A stretch of DNA of 64,000 bases from Amorphus coralli DSM 19760 (GCF_000374525.1 NZ_KB894570.1:682001-746000); one strand, 5' to 3'. Shown: positions 51,862-61,070, numbered from the stretch's first letter. The notes: a model not told the origin generated them from the letters alone. Made by a program: numbers and translations.

Positions 51862-53318
51862 CCTCCCCTGGCAATGGCCAGGAGCGCATCTGCATCGATA
51901 GCCCGCTCGATGTGCACCGCGAGCCCGTCCAGAACGGCATCGACGGTCGCGTCGTAGGACAGGTCGCTCTGTGTGCCATGCGCCCGCAGGAAGGCTGCAC
52001 GGAAGGCATCGTCGGTGAAGAGCCCGTGCACGTAGGTGCCGGCGACCCGCCCATCGGCCGAGACCGCACCTTCGGGCGCCCCTTCGATGCGGAGGAAGGG
52101 GCGTGCGCAGTCGGTGCCGGTGGTCCGGCCCATGTGAATTTCGTAGCCGGCGACCGCCGCTCCGCTTTCCGCATGCGCGCCCCGCACCACCCGCGTGGTC
52201 TTGTCGCCTTCCAGCACCGTCTCGATATCGAGCAGGCCCAGCCCCTCGACACGACCGGCCGTGCCCTCGATGCCCTCGGGATCGGCGATGGTGCGGCCGA
52301 GCATCTGGTAGCCCCCGCACAGCCCGACCACCCGCCCGCCACGGCGGACGTGGGCGGCGATATCGACGTCCCAACCGGCTGCCCTGAGGGCGGCGAGGTC
52401 GGCGATGGTCGATTTCGAGCCGGTGAGGATCACCACGTCCGTGTCGCCAGGCACCGCCTCTCCGGACTCCAGAAGGCGAACCGAGACGTCCGGCTCTTCC
52501 GCCAGCGGATCGAGATCGTCGAAATTGGCGATGCGCGGCAGCCGCGGCACGACGATTTTCAGCGAGCCGGTCCGCGCTGCAGCGCGGTCGAGATCGAGGG
52601 CGTCCTCGGCAGGCAGCGCACCGGCGCGGCCAAACCAGGGAATCACGCCGAGCGGTGCCCAGCCGGTGCGCCGGGCGATCTCGGCCATGCCTTCGTCGAA
52701 CAACGAAACATCGCCTCGGAAGCGATTGATAATGAATCCCTTTATCCGCTCCCGCTCGCGTGGCGGCAGCACGACATGGGTCCCGACGAGGTTGGCGATG
52801 ACCCCGCCGCGGTCGATATCGGCGACGAGCACGACAGGCACGTCCGCGGCTTCGGCAAAGCCCATGTTGGCGATGTCGCCGGCGCGCAAATTGGTCTCCG
52901 CCGGGCTGCCGGCGCCTTCCACGACCACAAGGTCGGCCGCCCCGGAAACGCGTTCGAAGCTCTCCAGCACCATCGGCAGAAGGCTCGAGCGCAGTGACTG
53001 GTAGGCCCGGGCCTTCGACGTCGCGAAGCGCCGGCCCTGAACGATCACCTGGGCGCCTATGTCGGTCTCCGGCTTCAGGAGCACCGGGTTGAAATGAACG
53101 GACGTCTCCACCCGAGCGGCGCGCGCCTGCAGCGCCTGGGCCCGCCCGATCTCGCCCCCGTCGAGCGTGGCGGCGGCATTGTTCGACATGTTCTGCGGCT
53201 TGAAAGGACGGACCGCGAGGCCGCGGTTTGCAAACAGGCGGCAGAGGCCGGCAACGACCAGCGACTTGCCGACGTTCGACCCGGTGCCCTGCACCATGAT
53301 TGCAGGTGACTGCGCCAT
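51834..53318 (-). CDS. cobQ: Cobyric acid synthase
   Basis: A 494-residue glutamine amidotransferase that amidates four side chains of adenosylcobyrinic a,c-diamide. The N-terminal ATP domain has [18 protein letters not shown] and [12 protein letters not shown], and the C-terminal class I amidotransferase-like domain has the nucleophile in [11 protein letters not shown] and the His in [11 protein letters not shown] 53318 has GGAGAG seven bases upstream and begins right before the P-loop; the open frame extends 55 codons further 5' without similarity. It is in its own unit, separated from the cobO-cobN-cobW-cobU run by two lipoprotein genes. Confidence 0.95.
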   Translation of the reverse strand: MAQSPAIMVQGTGSNVGKSLVVAGLCRLFANRGLAVRPFKPQNMSNNAAATLDGGEIGRAQALQARAARVETSVHFNPVLLKPETDIGAQVIVQGRRFATSKARAYQSLRSSLLPMVLESFERVSGAADLVVVEGAGSPAETNLRAGDIANMGFAEAADVPVVLVADIDRGGVIANLVGTHVVLPPRERERIKGFIINRFRGDVSLFDEGMAEIARRTGWAPLGVIPWFGRAGALPAEDALDLDRAAARTGSLKIVVPRLPRIANFDDLDPLAEEPDVSVRLLESGEAVPGDTDVVILTGSKSTIADLAALRAAGWDVDIAAHVRRGGRVVGLCGGYQMLGRTIADPEGIEGTAGRVEGLGLLDIETVLEGDKTTRVVRGAHAESGAAVAGYEIHMGRTTGTDCARPFLRIEGAPEGAVSADGRVAGTYVHGLFTDDAFRAAFLRAHGTQSDLSYDATVDAVLDGLAVHIERAIDADALLAIARGGQTSTASAP

Positions 53319-53521
53319 TTCCGTTCTCTCCCCGCCCGTCCCGGTCACGCCTGAAAACTCCGCCGTCTCAACCCGTTCGCCGGGGGCCGTTTGCGCACCT
53401 GCCGAACCGGAGAAAGGAACTTTTGGTGCGCCGGCGAATTCTTCCGGCTCGTGGAATGCGCTGTCGCAGAGCGTGGTGCGCACGCCAACGAAACCGGTTC
53501 AAGCTTCCAAAGGAGGGACGC

Positions 53522-53779
53522 GTGAAAGCCCTTATGATCATCGCCGTGCTGGCCGTTAGCCTCGCCGGCTGCAACTCCTACTCGTCGCGCGATCGTGCAC
53601 TGGCGGGCGGCGCAATCGGCGCGGGCACGGGCGCCCTCGTCGGCGCGGCTGCCGGCGGCAGCACCGGGGCCGCGCTTGCTGGCGGCGCCATCGGTGCCGG
53701 TGCCGGCGCGCTGGCCGGTGCGGCCACGACGCCGAAGGCCTGCCGCGACGCCTATGGCCGGGCGGTCGCCTGCCCGTAA
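53522..53779 (+). CDS. Glycine-zipper lipoprotein (first of tandem pair)
   Basis: An 85-residue product starting at GTG 53522 with AGGAGGG four bases upstream. The signal peptide ends in a lipobox (SLAGC, Cys17), followed by NSYSSRDRALAGG, a 45-residue glycine zipper (GAGTGALVGAAAGGSTGAAL and similar) and a tail ATTPKACRDAYGRAVACP with two cysteines. The neighbour at 53985 has the same layout and a nearly identical tail, so they are tandem paralogs. Role unknown; an outer-membrane location is inferred. Nothing ties it to cobalamin except position. Confidence 0.82.
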   Translation: MKALMIIAVLAVSLAGCNSYSSRDRALAGGAIGAGTGALVGAAAGGSTGAALAGGAIGAGAGALAGAATTPKACRDAYGRAVACP

Positions 53780-53807
53780 GCCACTCGATCCATCCAACGA
53801 TCGAAAG

Positions 53808-53840
53808 ACCGGTCGCCGAGCTTCGGCGGCCGGTTTTTTT
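53808..53840 (+). terminator. Terminator after the first tandem lipoprotein gene
   Basis: An interrupted stem (ACCGG and CGCCGA pairing with TCGGCG and CCGGT around a short loop) followed by seven T (53834-53840). It separates the tandem lipoprotein genes into two transcripts. Confidence 0.9.
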
Positions 53841-53984
53841 GTGCCCCGACCGTCACGCAGTTCCATCAGATTCCAGCGAAAGCCCTTGCCCTGGAGCGGA
53901 AAAGCACAGTCAATGCCCGGGTCTGACGAACCCGACACGACCGGTGGCTGCCGGTCCGGGCAACTGCAAGGGGAAACCGGGGCC

Positions 53985-54257
53985 ATGAAAATCGCCACCA
54001 TCAGAACTGCCGTTATCGTTTCCGCGCTCGCCCTCGGGCTCGGCGCCTGCAACTCCAATTCCACCACCGATCGGGCGCTGGTCGGCGGCGCGCTGGGTGC
54101 CGGCGGCGGCGCTCTTATCGGCGCGGCGGCGGGCGGCAGCGCCGGTGCGGCCCTGGCCGGCGGCGTCATCGGCGGCGCGACGGGCGCCATCATCGGCGGG
54201 GCCACGACGCCGAAGAATTGCCGTGACCGCTATGGCCGCGCGGTGCGCTGCCCGTAG
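53985..54257 (+). CDS. Glycine-zipper lipoprotein (second of tandem pair)
   Basis: A 90-residue paralog of the preceding gene: signal peptide, lipobox GLGAC (Cys22), NSNSTTDRALVGGALGAG, glycine zipper to about residue 72, and the tail TTPKNCRDRYGRAVRCP. The tail differs from that of the first copy at only a few positions, while the signal peptides are diverged, so the duplication is not very recent. ATG 53985 has a weak AGGGG upstream. Expected to be lipid-anchored in the envelope. Confidence 0.8.
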   Translation: MKIATIRTAVIVSALALGLGACNSNSTTDRALVGGALGAGGGALIGAAAGGSAGAALAGGVIGGATGAIIGGATTPKNCRDRYGRAVRCP

Positions 54258-54336
54258 GCAACCCACCATCCGGTCGATGTGAGGCGGGCGGGCATGGCCC
54301 GTCCGTTTCGCGTTTCGGCGTTCGCCCCGGGCAAGA

Positions 54337-54960
54337 TCAGAATTCCACGCCGGCCTGGGGCTTAACACCGGCCCGGAAAGGGTGCTTGATCATGGTCATC
54401 TCGGTGACGAGATCGGCGGCCTCGATCAGCTCGTCCTTGGCGTTGCGGCCGGTCACGACCACGTGGACGTCTTCGGGCCGCTCGTTCACGAGAAAGTCCA
54501 CCACCTCCTCGATGGGCAGATAGTCGTAGCGCAGGACGATGTTGAGCTCGTCCAGCAGCACGACACGGTACTCGCTGGAAGCGATCATCTCCTTCGCCGC
54601 GTCCCAGGCGGCGCGTGCCGCCTGAATGTCGCGCTGGCGGTCCTGGGTCTCCCAGGTAAAGCCCTCGCCCATGCGCTTGACGGTGACGAGATCATCGAAG
54701 CGCTCCAGCGCCATGCGTTCGCCGGTCTCGATGCGCCCCTTCACGAACTGCACGACGGCGACGGGGAAGCCGTGGCCGAGCGCCCGGAAGATCATGCCGA
54801 ATCCGGCGGTGGACTTCCCCTTGCCCTTGCCGGTGTTGACGATGAGAAGCCCCTTCTCGATCGTCTTGGTGGCCATGATCTTGTCGCGGGCGGCCTTCTT
54901 CTTGCGCATCTTGTCGGCGTGGCGCGCGTCGAGTTCCTCTTCGCTCAGGCCTTCCTTCAC
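54337..54960 (-). CDS. cobO: Cob(I)yrinic acid a,c-diamide adenosyltransferase
   Basis: A 207-residue CobO/BtuR-type enzyme that adds the adenosyl group to reduced corrinoid. The P-loop variant VNTGKGKGKSTAGFG (near residues 41-55), VVQFVKGRIETGER, DRQRDIQAARAAWD and VVLLDELNIVLRYDYL are family hallmarks, and the last 15 residues FRAGVKPQAGVEF match the usual end. Its ATG overlaps the cobN stop (ATGA), so it is translated with cobN. It is the last gene of the riboswitch-led operon. Confidence 0.96.
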   Translation of the reverse strand: MKEGLSEEELDARHADKMRKKKAARDKIMATKTIEKGLLIVNTGKGKGKSTAGFGMIFRALGHGFPVAVVQFVKGRIETGERMALERFDDLVTVKRMGEGFTWETQDRQRDIQAARAAWDAAKEMIASSEYRVVLLDELNIVLRYDYLPIEEVVDFLVNERPEDVHVVVTGRNAKDELIEAADLVTEMTMIKHPFRAGVKPQAGVEF

Positions 54961-57900
54961 GTGACGGTCTCCTTTTCGCTTGCGCGGGCGGGCACGGCCC
55001 AGCCGGCCAGCCGATCATAGGCGCTGTTGGCCCGCGGCTTCCACATGCCGCGATCAATGGCTTCCTTCAGCCGCGCCGCCATCTCGGCGAGCGCGTGCGG
55101 GTTTTTCTCCTCCACGAAGGCGCGCACCGTCTCGTCCTCGAGGTAGGCGTCGTAGAGCTGGTCGAAATGGTGGTCGCCCACCGCGTTGGTGGTGGCGGCG
55201 AAGGCGAAGAGATAGTCCACCGTGGCGGCGAGTTCGAAGGCGCCCTTGTAGCCGTGGCGCATCATGCCGGCGATCCATTTCGGGTTCGCGGCACGACCCC
55301 GCACCACCCGCCCGATCTCCTCGCCGAGCGTGCGCGCGATCGGCCGCTCCGGCCGGCTGGTATCCACGTGCAGGCTGACCGGTGCGGCGCCCGCCAGCGT
55401 CTCAACCGCCGCCGCCATGCCTCCCTCGAACTGGTAGTAGTCGTCGGAATCGAGGATGTCGTGTTCGCGGTTGTCTTGGGCCTGGAGCACGGCATCGGTG
55501 CGGGCGAGCTGGGTCTCGAACCGCCCCCGCGCCGAGGCGCCCTCCACGCCCGCCCCGTAGGCGTAACCGCCCCAGGACAGGAACACGTCGGCAAGCTCTT
55601 CGCGCGCCTCCCACTGGCCGCTGTCGATGGGCGCCTGGAGACCGGCTCCATAGGCGCCGGGCATGGAGCCGAAGACGCGGTAGCCCGCCTCGCGCTCGGC
55701 CTCCTCTTCGCCGTGGCCTTCCGATGCCAGAGCGACCCGGTCAGCCTCCATCCGCACGGCGATCGGGTTCTGGTCGGCCGGCTCATCGAGCTTGCCGATG
55801 GCGCGCACGGCCGCATCGAAGAGCGCGATCTGGTTGGGGAAGGCATCGCGGAAGAAGCCGGAGACGCGCAGCGTGACGTCGACCCGGGGCCGGCGAAGCT
55901 CCGACAGCGGCAGGATCTCGAAACCGGTCACCCGGCCGGAGCCGGCGTCCCAGGTGGGTTTCGCGCCGACCAGCGCCAAGGCCTGGGCCACGTCGTCGCC
56001 GCCGGTGCGCATGTTGGCGGTGCCCCAGCAGGTGAAGGCGATGGCGCGGGGCCAGTCGCCCTCCTCCATCACGTAACGCTCCACCACGCGCTCGGCGGCC
56101 TTCGAGCCGATCCGCCAGGCCGCCTCGGTGGGCACGGCGCGCACGTCGACGGAGAAGAAATTGCGGCCGGTCGGCAGCACGTCGGTGCGCCCGCGCGTCG
56201 GCGCGCCGGAAGGGCCCGGTGCCACGAAGCGACCGTCCAGAGCTCTCAGCACCGCGGCGATTTCCGCCGCGCCGGACCGGTCGAGAGCAGGCGCAATGCG
56301 GGCCGAGAGGGCGTCGAGCACCGCCCGCGTTTCCGCCCAGGCCGGATCCGGATCCACCGCCCCGGCAATCAGTGCCGCGGACAGGAGTTCAATGCGCTCG
56401 ATCGTGTCGCCCGCCGTCCGCCAGTGCGCATCGGAAACGGCTGCCAGGGCGGCAGGCCGGAGGCCCGACCATGGCGCGGCCAATTCCGCCTCGAGCGGGT
56501 CGAAGCCGGACAGGCCGAGATCTGCGGCCAGCGCCCTCGAGAGCGATGCCGTGCCGATCCCCTCGCCGCGCGGCAGGCGGGCGATGGCGGCAAGGGTGTC
56601 CGTCCTCAGTCTTCCCTCCGGCGAGGCGCCAAGGATGTGCAGCCCGTCCCGGATCTGCAGTTCCTTCAGGTCGCAGATGTGCGCATCCAGCGCCATCAGC
56701 GCGCCATCGGGATCGGCGGCGAAGTCGACGCCGATGTCGCGGTCGAAGCCGTGGCGGATGGCGAGGTCCACAAGGTCCTTGCGCAGCACCTCGGCACGGC
56801 GCGGATCGACCGCATCGGCAAGCGAGAACTCGTCGAGGAGGTGCTCCAGCGTCTCCGAAGCGCCGTGGCTCTCCGCCCGGGTCATCGCCGGCGTCAGGTG
56901 ATCGACGATGACGGACGATGTCCGCCGCTTGGCCTGGCTGCCCTCGCCCGGATCGTTGACGATGAAGGGATAGACCGTCGGCACGGGACCGAGGGCTGCC
57001 TCCGGAAAGCAGCCGGCCGAGAGCGCCAGCGCCTTGCCAGGCAGCCATTCCAGGTTTCCGTGCTTGCCGACCTGCACGATGGCGTCGGCCCCGAACGTCT
57101 CGCGCAGCCAGACATGGAAGGCGAGATAGGCGTGGGTCGGCGGCAGATCCGGGTCGTGGTAGGTCGCCTTTGGATCGCGGTCGTAGCCGCGGGCCGGCTG
57201 GACGGCGACGGCGACCGAACCGAATTCGTGAACCGCCAGCCGGAAGGCGCCATCCTCGATCGAGGGATCAGCGGCGGGATCGCCCCATTTCTCGACGACC
57301 TTTTGACTAGCCTCTTCAGGCAGTTGCGCGAAGAAGCGAAGGTATCGATCGAGCGATAGAGTGACGCCGCCGCCCCGTATGATCGAGCCCGGCGCGTTGG
57401 TGGGACCAGCCGTCAGGCACGCCATCAGCGCGTCGCTCGTCTCCGGTGCGCCCTCGACGGCGTAGCCGGCCGCCGTCATGGCGTGGAGAATGGCCACGGT
57501 GGACGCCGGGGTATCGAGACCGACGCCATTGGCGAGCCGCCCGTCCCGGGTCGGGTAGTTGGCGAGCACCAGGGCGACCTTCCGCTCCGCCGCCGGCGTG
57601 CGGTGTAGCCGCGCCCAGTTCGCCGCAAGGTCGGCAACGTAGGCCACGCGGTCGGGCACTGGCACCGGCAGGATCGGCGCCCATTCGGTGCGCGCATCGA
57701 CAGGCGCCTCCTCCTTGAAGGAGATGGCGCGGGTCAGGATGCGGCCGTCGATCTCGGTGGTGACGACGTTCATGGCCAGATCGCGGATGCCGAGACCGCG
57801 CTCGCTCTCCACCCAGCCGGCATGTGAGGAACCGGCCTGGACCACCTGCAGGACCGGCGCGCCGGTGCGGTCCAGCGCGGTGCCGCGCCAGTCGTCGCCG

Positions 57901-58721
57901 ATGCCGCCGGCGGAGAAGACCGTCGAGCTCAGGACCACGGCCGGATCGGCGGCACCGAGCGTTGCGGCGACCACCTCGGCCGGCGCGTCGTCGCGCAGGC
58001 TGGAGGCGAACATCGGCAGCGGGTTGAGCCCGCGCGCGGCAAGCGCCTCGACGAGGGCGTCGGAGGGGGCGGTCGCGCCGTCCTGGAGATGCGAGCGGTA
58101 GAAGACCAGCGCCGCGACGGGGGCAGCGGGATCGGCCCAGCGGGCGCGCACGAACTCGAGATCGACGGCGCCCTCGCCCGGCCAGTAGCAGCCTGCGAGC
58201 GGGATCGGCTTCGGCTCCGCCGGCCGCTCGGCCCGACCGATCAGGTGCGCGGCAAAGGCGAGCGCGTTGACGCGGTTGTCGCGGCCGCCGTCGACGCAGT
58301 AGCGCCAGAAGGTGCGGGCATCCTCCTCCGCAACGGTTCCGGTGGCGGCAAGCGCCTCCGACCAGCGCGCCTCGCCCGGCACGATGAGAAGCTTGGGTCC
58401 ACCCTGCCGTGCGAGCGTCGACAGGGCGTCCACCCCGTGCGGCCAGTAGGCGGCGCCCCCCAGCAGCCGGACGACGATCAGGCGGGCGTGCCGGAACGTC
58501 TTTTCCAGCGCCACGTCCACCGACATCGGGTGCGCCAGGGTGACGAGGCTGGCGAGCCTCAGCGTAGGGAAATCGTCCGGCAGCGCCCCAGCCGCATCAG
58601 CGAAGGCGGACAGTTCGGAATCCGCCGCCGAGAGAAAAACGATCTCCCCCGGCGACAGGTCGATATCGACTGCCTCTTCCGTGGTCTCGATGCCGGTGGA
58701 GCGGGCTGCGAGAAGGTGCAT
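54957..58721 (-). CDS. cobN: Cobaltochelatase subunit CobN
   Basis: The large (1254-residue) subunit of the aerobic, ATP-dependent cobalt chelatase, which inserts cobalt into hydrogenobyrinic acid a,c-diamide. The magnesium-chelatase H-like core is visible: GYDRDPKATYHDPDLPPTHA, IVQVGKHGNLEWLPGKALAL, YPFIVNDPGEGSQAKRRTSS, and the C-terminal GYKGAFELAATVDYLFAF. It works with CobS and CobT, which are not in this window. Presence of cobN marks the oxygen-using route. cobO follows with overlap; cobW precedes with 51 bases between. Confidence 0.97.
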   Translation of the reverse strand: MHLLAARSTGIETTEEAVDIDLSPGEIVFLSAADSELSAFADAAGALPDDFPTLRLASLVTLAHPMSVDVALEKTFRHARLIVVRLLGGAAYWPHGVDALSTLARQGGPKLLIVPGEARWSEALAATGTVAEEDARTFWRYCVDGGRDNRVNALAFAAHLIGRAERPAEPKPIPLAGCYWPGEGAVDLEFVRARWADPAAPVAALVFYRSHLQDGATAPSDALVEALAARGLNPLPMFASSLRDDAPAEVVAATLGAADPAVVLSSTVFSAGGIGDDWRGTALDRTGAPVLQVVQAGSSHAGWVESERGLGIRDLAMNVVTTEIDGRILTRAISFKEEAPVDARTEWAPILPVPVPDRVAYVADLAANWARLHRTPAAERKVALVLANYPTRDGRLANGVGLDTPASTVAILHAMTAAGYAVEGAPETSDALMACLTAGPTNAPGSIIRGGGVTLSLDRYLRFFAQLPEEASQKVVEKWGDPAADPSIEDGAFRLAVHEFGSVAVAVQPARGYDRDPKATYHDPDLPPTHAYLAFHVWLRETFGADAIVQVGKHGNLEWLPGKALALSAGCFPEAALGPVPTVYPFIVNDPGEGSQAKRRTSSVIVDHLTPAMTRAESHGASETLEHLLDEFSLADAVDPRRAEVLRKDLVDLAIRHGFDRDIGVDFAADPDGALMALDAHICDLKELQIRDGLHILGASPEGRLRTDTLAAIARLPRGEGIGTASLSRALAADLGLSGFDPLEAELAAPWSGLRPAALAAVSDAHWRTAGDTIERIELLSAALIAGAVDPDPAWAETRAVLDALSARIAPALDRSGAAEIAAVLRALDGRFVAPGPSGAPTRGRTDVLPTGRNFFSVDVRAVPTEAAWRIGSKAAERVVERYVMEEGDWPRAIAFTCWGTANMRTGGDDVAQALALVGAKPTWDAGSGRVTGFEILPLSELRRPRVDVTLRVSGFFRDAFPNQIALFDAAVRAIGKLDEPADQNPIAVRMEADRVALASEGHGEEEAEREAGYRVFGSMPGAYGAGLQAPIDSGQWEAREELADVFLSWGGYAYGAGVEGASARGRFETQLARTDAVLQAQDNREHDILDSDDYYQFEGGMAAAVETLAGAAPVSLHVDTSRPERPIARTLGEEIGRVVRGRAANPKWIAGMMRHGYKGAFELAATVDYLFAFAATTNAVGDHHFDQLYDAYLEDETVRAFVEEKNPHALAEMAARLKEAIDRGMWKPRANSAYDRLAGWAVPARASEKETVT

Positions 58722-58772
58722 GCGGTCGGTATCGCTTCTGGATCGTGGTGGGAACGCGCGCGGAACGGACCC

Positions 58773-59813
58773 TCAGGCGGAGGCGGGAAGCTCCGCGACG
58801 AGCGCCTCGACGGCAGCCCGGTCCATGTCGTGAATCCCGATGACGACGATGCCGCCGACCGCATCACCGGGACGGCCGAACCAGGTCTCCACGCGCGGCC
58901 CGACCGCCTGGACGACCAGCGGTGCCGGCTTGCCATCCACCGCCAGCCGGCCCTTCACCCGCAGCACGTCGTCACGCTCGACGATGCGGGTCACGAGATG
59001 GCGCGCGGCGCCGACGCTCGCAAACGAGCCGGGCGTCAGCACGAAGGAATCGAAGTCGTCGTGCTCGTGGTCGTGGTCGACCCCGTGGTGGCCGGCGCGG
59101 GCGGCCACGTCGTCCTCGGCGTTGGCGACGATGCCGAAGAGCGCATCGACCGGCACCTCGCCCGCTCTTCCCTCGACCGTCGGCACGCCGGCGCGAATAC
59201 GGCCGGAAACCTGACCGCGCACGCCATCGAGCGCCGCGCCGTCGACCAGATCCGTCTTGGTCAGCACCACGACGTCGGCGCAGGTGAGCTGATCCTCGAA
59301 CAGCTCCTCGATCGGGCTTTCGTGATCGAGCGCCGGATCGGCCTTGCGCCGCGCCTCCACCGCCGCCAGGTCGGCCGCAAGCCGCCCCTCGGACAAGGCG
59401 TGCGCGTCGACCAGCGTGACGACACCGTCAACGGTGATGCGGGTCTTCACCGTCGGCCAGGCGAAGGCGGAAACCAGCGGCTGCGGCAGCGCCAGGCCCG
59501 AAGTCTCGATGACCACGTGCTCCGGCGGGTTGGGCCGGTCCAGCAGCGCCTCGATGGTGGGCAGGAAGTCGTCGGCGACGGTGCAGCAGATGCAGCCGTT
59601 GGTCAGCTCGATCACGTCGTCGGCGACGCAGTCGGGATCGACGCACTCGCCGATCAGCGACCCGTCGAAGCCGAGATCGCCGAACTCGTTGACGATGACG
59701 GCGATGCGCTTGCCGTCGGCGCGCTCAAGAAGGCGGCGGATGAGGGTGGTCTTTCCCGCGCCGAGGAAGCCGGTGACGATGGTCGCGGGAATGCGGGAGG
59801 GAAGCGTCGTCAA
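58773..59813 (-). CDS. cobW: Cobalamin biosynthesis GTPase CobW
   Basis: A 346-residue G3E-family GTPase, thought to deliver cobalt to the chelatase. It has the P-loop TGFLGAGKTTLIRRLL, the metal-binding GCICCT (CxCC) motif, VVIETSGLA, and VVLTKTDLVD. A histidine/aspartate-rich stretch GHHGVDHDHEHDDFD near residue 230 may bind metal. The C-terminal CobW_C domain ends the protein. I take TTG 59813 as start: it overlaps the cobU stop (TTGA), has GGAG seven bases upstream and places the P-loop near the N-terminus. The open frame continues far upstream as an alternate frame of cobU. Confidence 0.9.
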   Translation of the reverse strand: MTTLPSRIPATIVTGFLGAGKTTLIRRLLERADGKRIAVIVNEFGDLGFDGSLIGECVDPDCVADDVIELTNGCICCTVADDFLPTIEALLDRPNPPEHVVIETSGLALPQPLVSAFAWPTVKTRITVDGVVTLVDAHALSEGRLAADLAAVEARRKADPALDHESPIEELFEDQLTCADVVVLTKTDLVDGAALDGVRGQVSGRIRAGVPTVEGRAGEVPVDALFGIVANAEDDVAARAGHHGVDHDHEHDDFDSFVLTPGSFASVGAARHLVTRIVERDDVLRVKGRLAVDGKPAPLVVQAVGPRVETWFGRPGDAVGGIVVIGIHDMDRAAVEALVAELPASA

Positions 59814-60364
59814 AGCACGATCTCCGGATCGGGGGACTTCGGAAGCACGAGCGGCCGGCCGGCCACCATCAGGATGGCTTTGTCGGCAGCGGCGGCGATT
59901 GTCTGGTTCAGGCGGCCGTGATGATCGCGAAAGCGGCGCGCAAGCGCGTTCTCCGGCACCACGCCGTGGCCGACCTCGTTTGAAACGAAGACGACGGGGC
60001 CGGAAAGCGCAGCAAGGGAAGCGGCGAGCGCCGCCGCCTCGGCGTCCGCATCCCGGCCGGCCTCCATCAGGTTTGCCAGCCACAGCGTCAGGCAGTCGAC
60101 CAGGACCGCCGTGTCCGGACGGGCAGCGTCGGCCAGAACGGGAATCAGGTCCAGCGGGGCTTCAACGGTGCGCCACTCGTCGCCGCGCTGGGCACGGTGA
60201 TGCGCGACGCGTTCGGCCATTTCGCCGTCGCGCGGCGTGCCGGACGTGGCGAGATAGACCGGCGTGCGGCCGCTCTTGAGGACGAGCGCCTCGGCGAATC
60301 GGCTCTTGCCGGAGCGTGCGCCACCGAGCACCAGGACCGTTCGGGACGGTACGGGATCGCTCAT
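59810..60364 (-). CDS. cobU: Adenosylcobinamide kinase / adenosylcobinamide-phosphate guanylyltransferase
   Basis: A 184-residue bifunctional enzyme of nucleotide-loop assembly. Marks are VLVLGGARSGKSRFAEAL near residue 10, HHRAQRGDEWRTVEAP with the guanylylation His, LVDCLTLWLANLM and FVSNEVGHGVVPENALARRF. ATG 60364 overlaps the stop of a 32-codon ORF (ATGA); a further in-frame ATG lies at 60403 but has no better SD. It is the first known gene downstream of the cobalamin riboswitch. Also called cobP in the Pseudomonas denitrificans scheme. Confidence 0.94.
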   Translation of the reverse strand: MSDPVPSRTVLVLGGARSGKSRFAEALVLKSGRTPVYLATSGTPRDGEMAERVAHHRAQRGDEWRTVEAPLDLIPVLADAARPDTAVLVDCLTLWLANLMEAGRDADAEAAALAASLAALSGPVVFVSNEVGHGVVPENALARRFRDHHGRLNQTIAAAADKAILMVAGRPLVLPKSPDPEIVL

Positions 60365-60459
60365 GACCGGCAACCCGGCACGCGGAGCGGGCAGCGGCGG
60401 CATTCATCGGGCCCGCAGGCACTGGCAATGGGGAAACCGGACGCGGCCGGGTCGAACAT
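60361..60459 (-). CDS. Short cysteine-rich ORF between B12 riboswitch and cobU
   Basis: A 32-codon ORF: ATG 60459 has a perfect GGAGG five bases upstream, and its TGA overlaps the cobU ATG (ATGA). The peptide holds four cysteines, at 15, 20, 23 and 30, in ACGPDECRRCPLRVPGCR. No family is recognised. The strong SD here and the lack of a good SD before cobU suggest that ribosomes reach cobU by coupling from this ORF, and that the riboswitch acts on this ORF's start. The peptide may also bind a metal such as cobalt or zinc. It could instead be an untranslated accident; the SD and overlap argue against that. Confidence 0.5.
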   Translation of the reverse strand: MFDPAASGFPIASACGPDECRRCPLRVPGCRS

Positions 60460-60507
60460 CGAAGCCTCCATGAGCCGTCCGCCCGACGGCCCGGGATGAA
60501 GTCGTGC

Positions 60508-60712
60508 GCGTCCGGCCGGTCTCCTGGCTCGCGGGTCGCAGCCCTGTCCTCCGCCTTCCCGGTTTCCCAGTGGCCGGCGGACCGTCCGCCGAGGAGAGAG
60601 GGCTCGCCGCCTACAGTTGCGGGGGCAGCTGCGGCCTTGCGATTCGCCAGGGGCGAACCGCGTACCGCATTCCCGAAGACCCGACGGATCAGCCCGTCAG
60701 GTCACCGAAGCG
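60508..60712 (-). promoter_or_regulatory. Cobalamin riboswitch
   Basis: Read on the minus strand the conserved parts of an AdoCbl riboswitch come in order: GGGAATGCGGT, then GCAGCTGCCCCCGCAACTGT, GGCGGCGAGC, GGCCACTGGGAAACCGGGAAG, and the B12 box GAGCCAGGAGACCGGCC (60514-60531). The element ends about 50 bases before the 32-codon ORF and would repress the sORF-cobU-cobW-cobN-cobO operon when cobalamin is abundant, probably by blocking translation initiation, since no clear terminator is seen. Outer boundaries are approximate. Confidence 0.93.
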
Positions 60713-60749
60713 CGCATAAGACCATGACGGAAAGCCGGTGCCGACGCAA

Positions 60750-61070
60750 TCAGCGGGCAGAGTGCTGCGGACTGCCGCCCGCCTCGCGGCTTTCAGCGGA
60801 GCCATCCGCGGGCGCGGGTGAACCCGCGCGGCCAAGCAGGCGCGAAAGCGGCCACGTCCGCCCCCACCGGACTTCCAGCCGGCGGCGAAGCCGACGCACG
60901 ATCGGACTGTCGACGGACAGGACGAGAAGGCCCAGCGGCAACATCCACAGCCCCAGGACAGGCAGGAATGCGAGCAGCCCTCCGCCGATCAGAGACACTC
61001 CGAGAGCCATCCGCAGCGCGCGTGATCGCGGCAGCGGCATCCGCCACCGCGCGAATCTCACCTCTGCCAT
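60750..61070 (-). CDS. PGPGW-like small membrane protein
   Basis: A 106-residue protein with a two-helix hairpin (about residues 20-52: RMALGVSLIGGGLLAFLPVL, LWMLPLGLLVLSVDSP) followed by a basic VRRLRRRLEVRWGR segment. This resembles the PGPGW family of putative transmembrane proteins, though the family motif is degenerate here. The C-terminal 25 residues are low-complexity. Function unknown. It lies upstream of and co-directional with the riboswitch but ends before it, so it is a separate unit. The start at 61070 is the best fit; a GGGAGA directly abuts the ATG. Confidence 0.6.
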   Translation of the reverse strand: MAEVRFARWRMPLPRSRALRMALGVSLIGGGLLAFLPVLGLWMLPLGLLVLSVDSPIVRRLRRRLEVRWGRTWPLSRLLGRAGSPAPADGSAESREAGGSPQHSAR

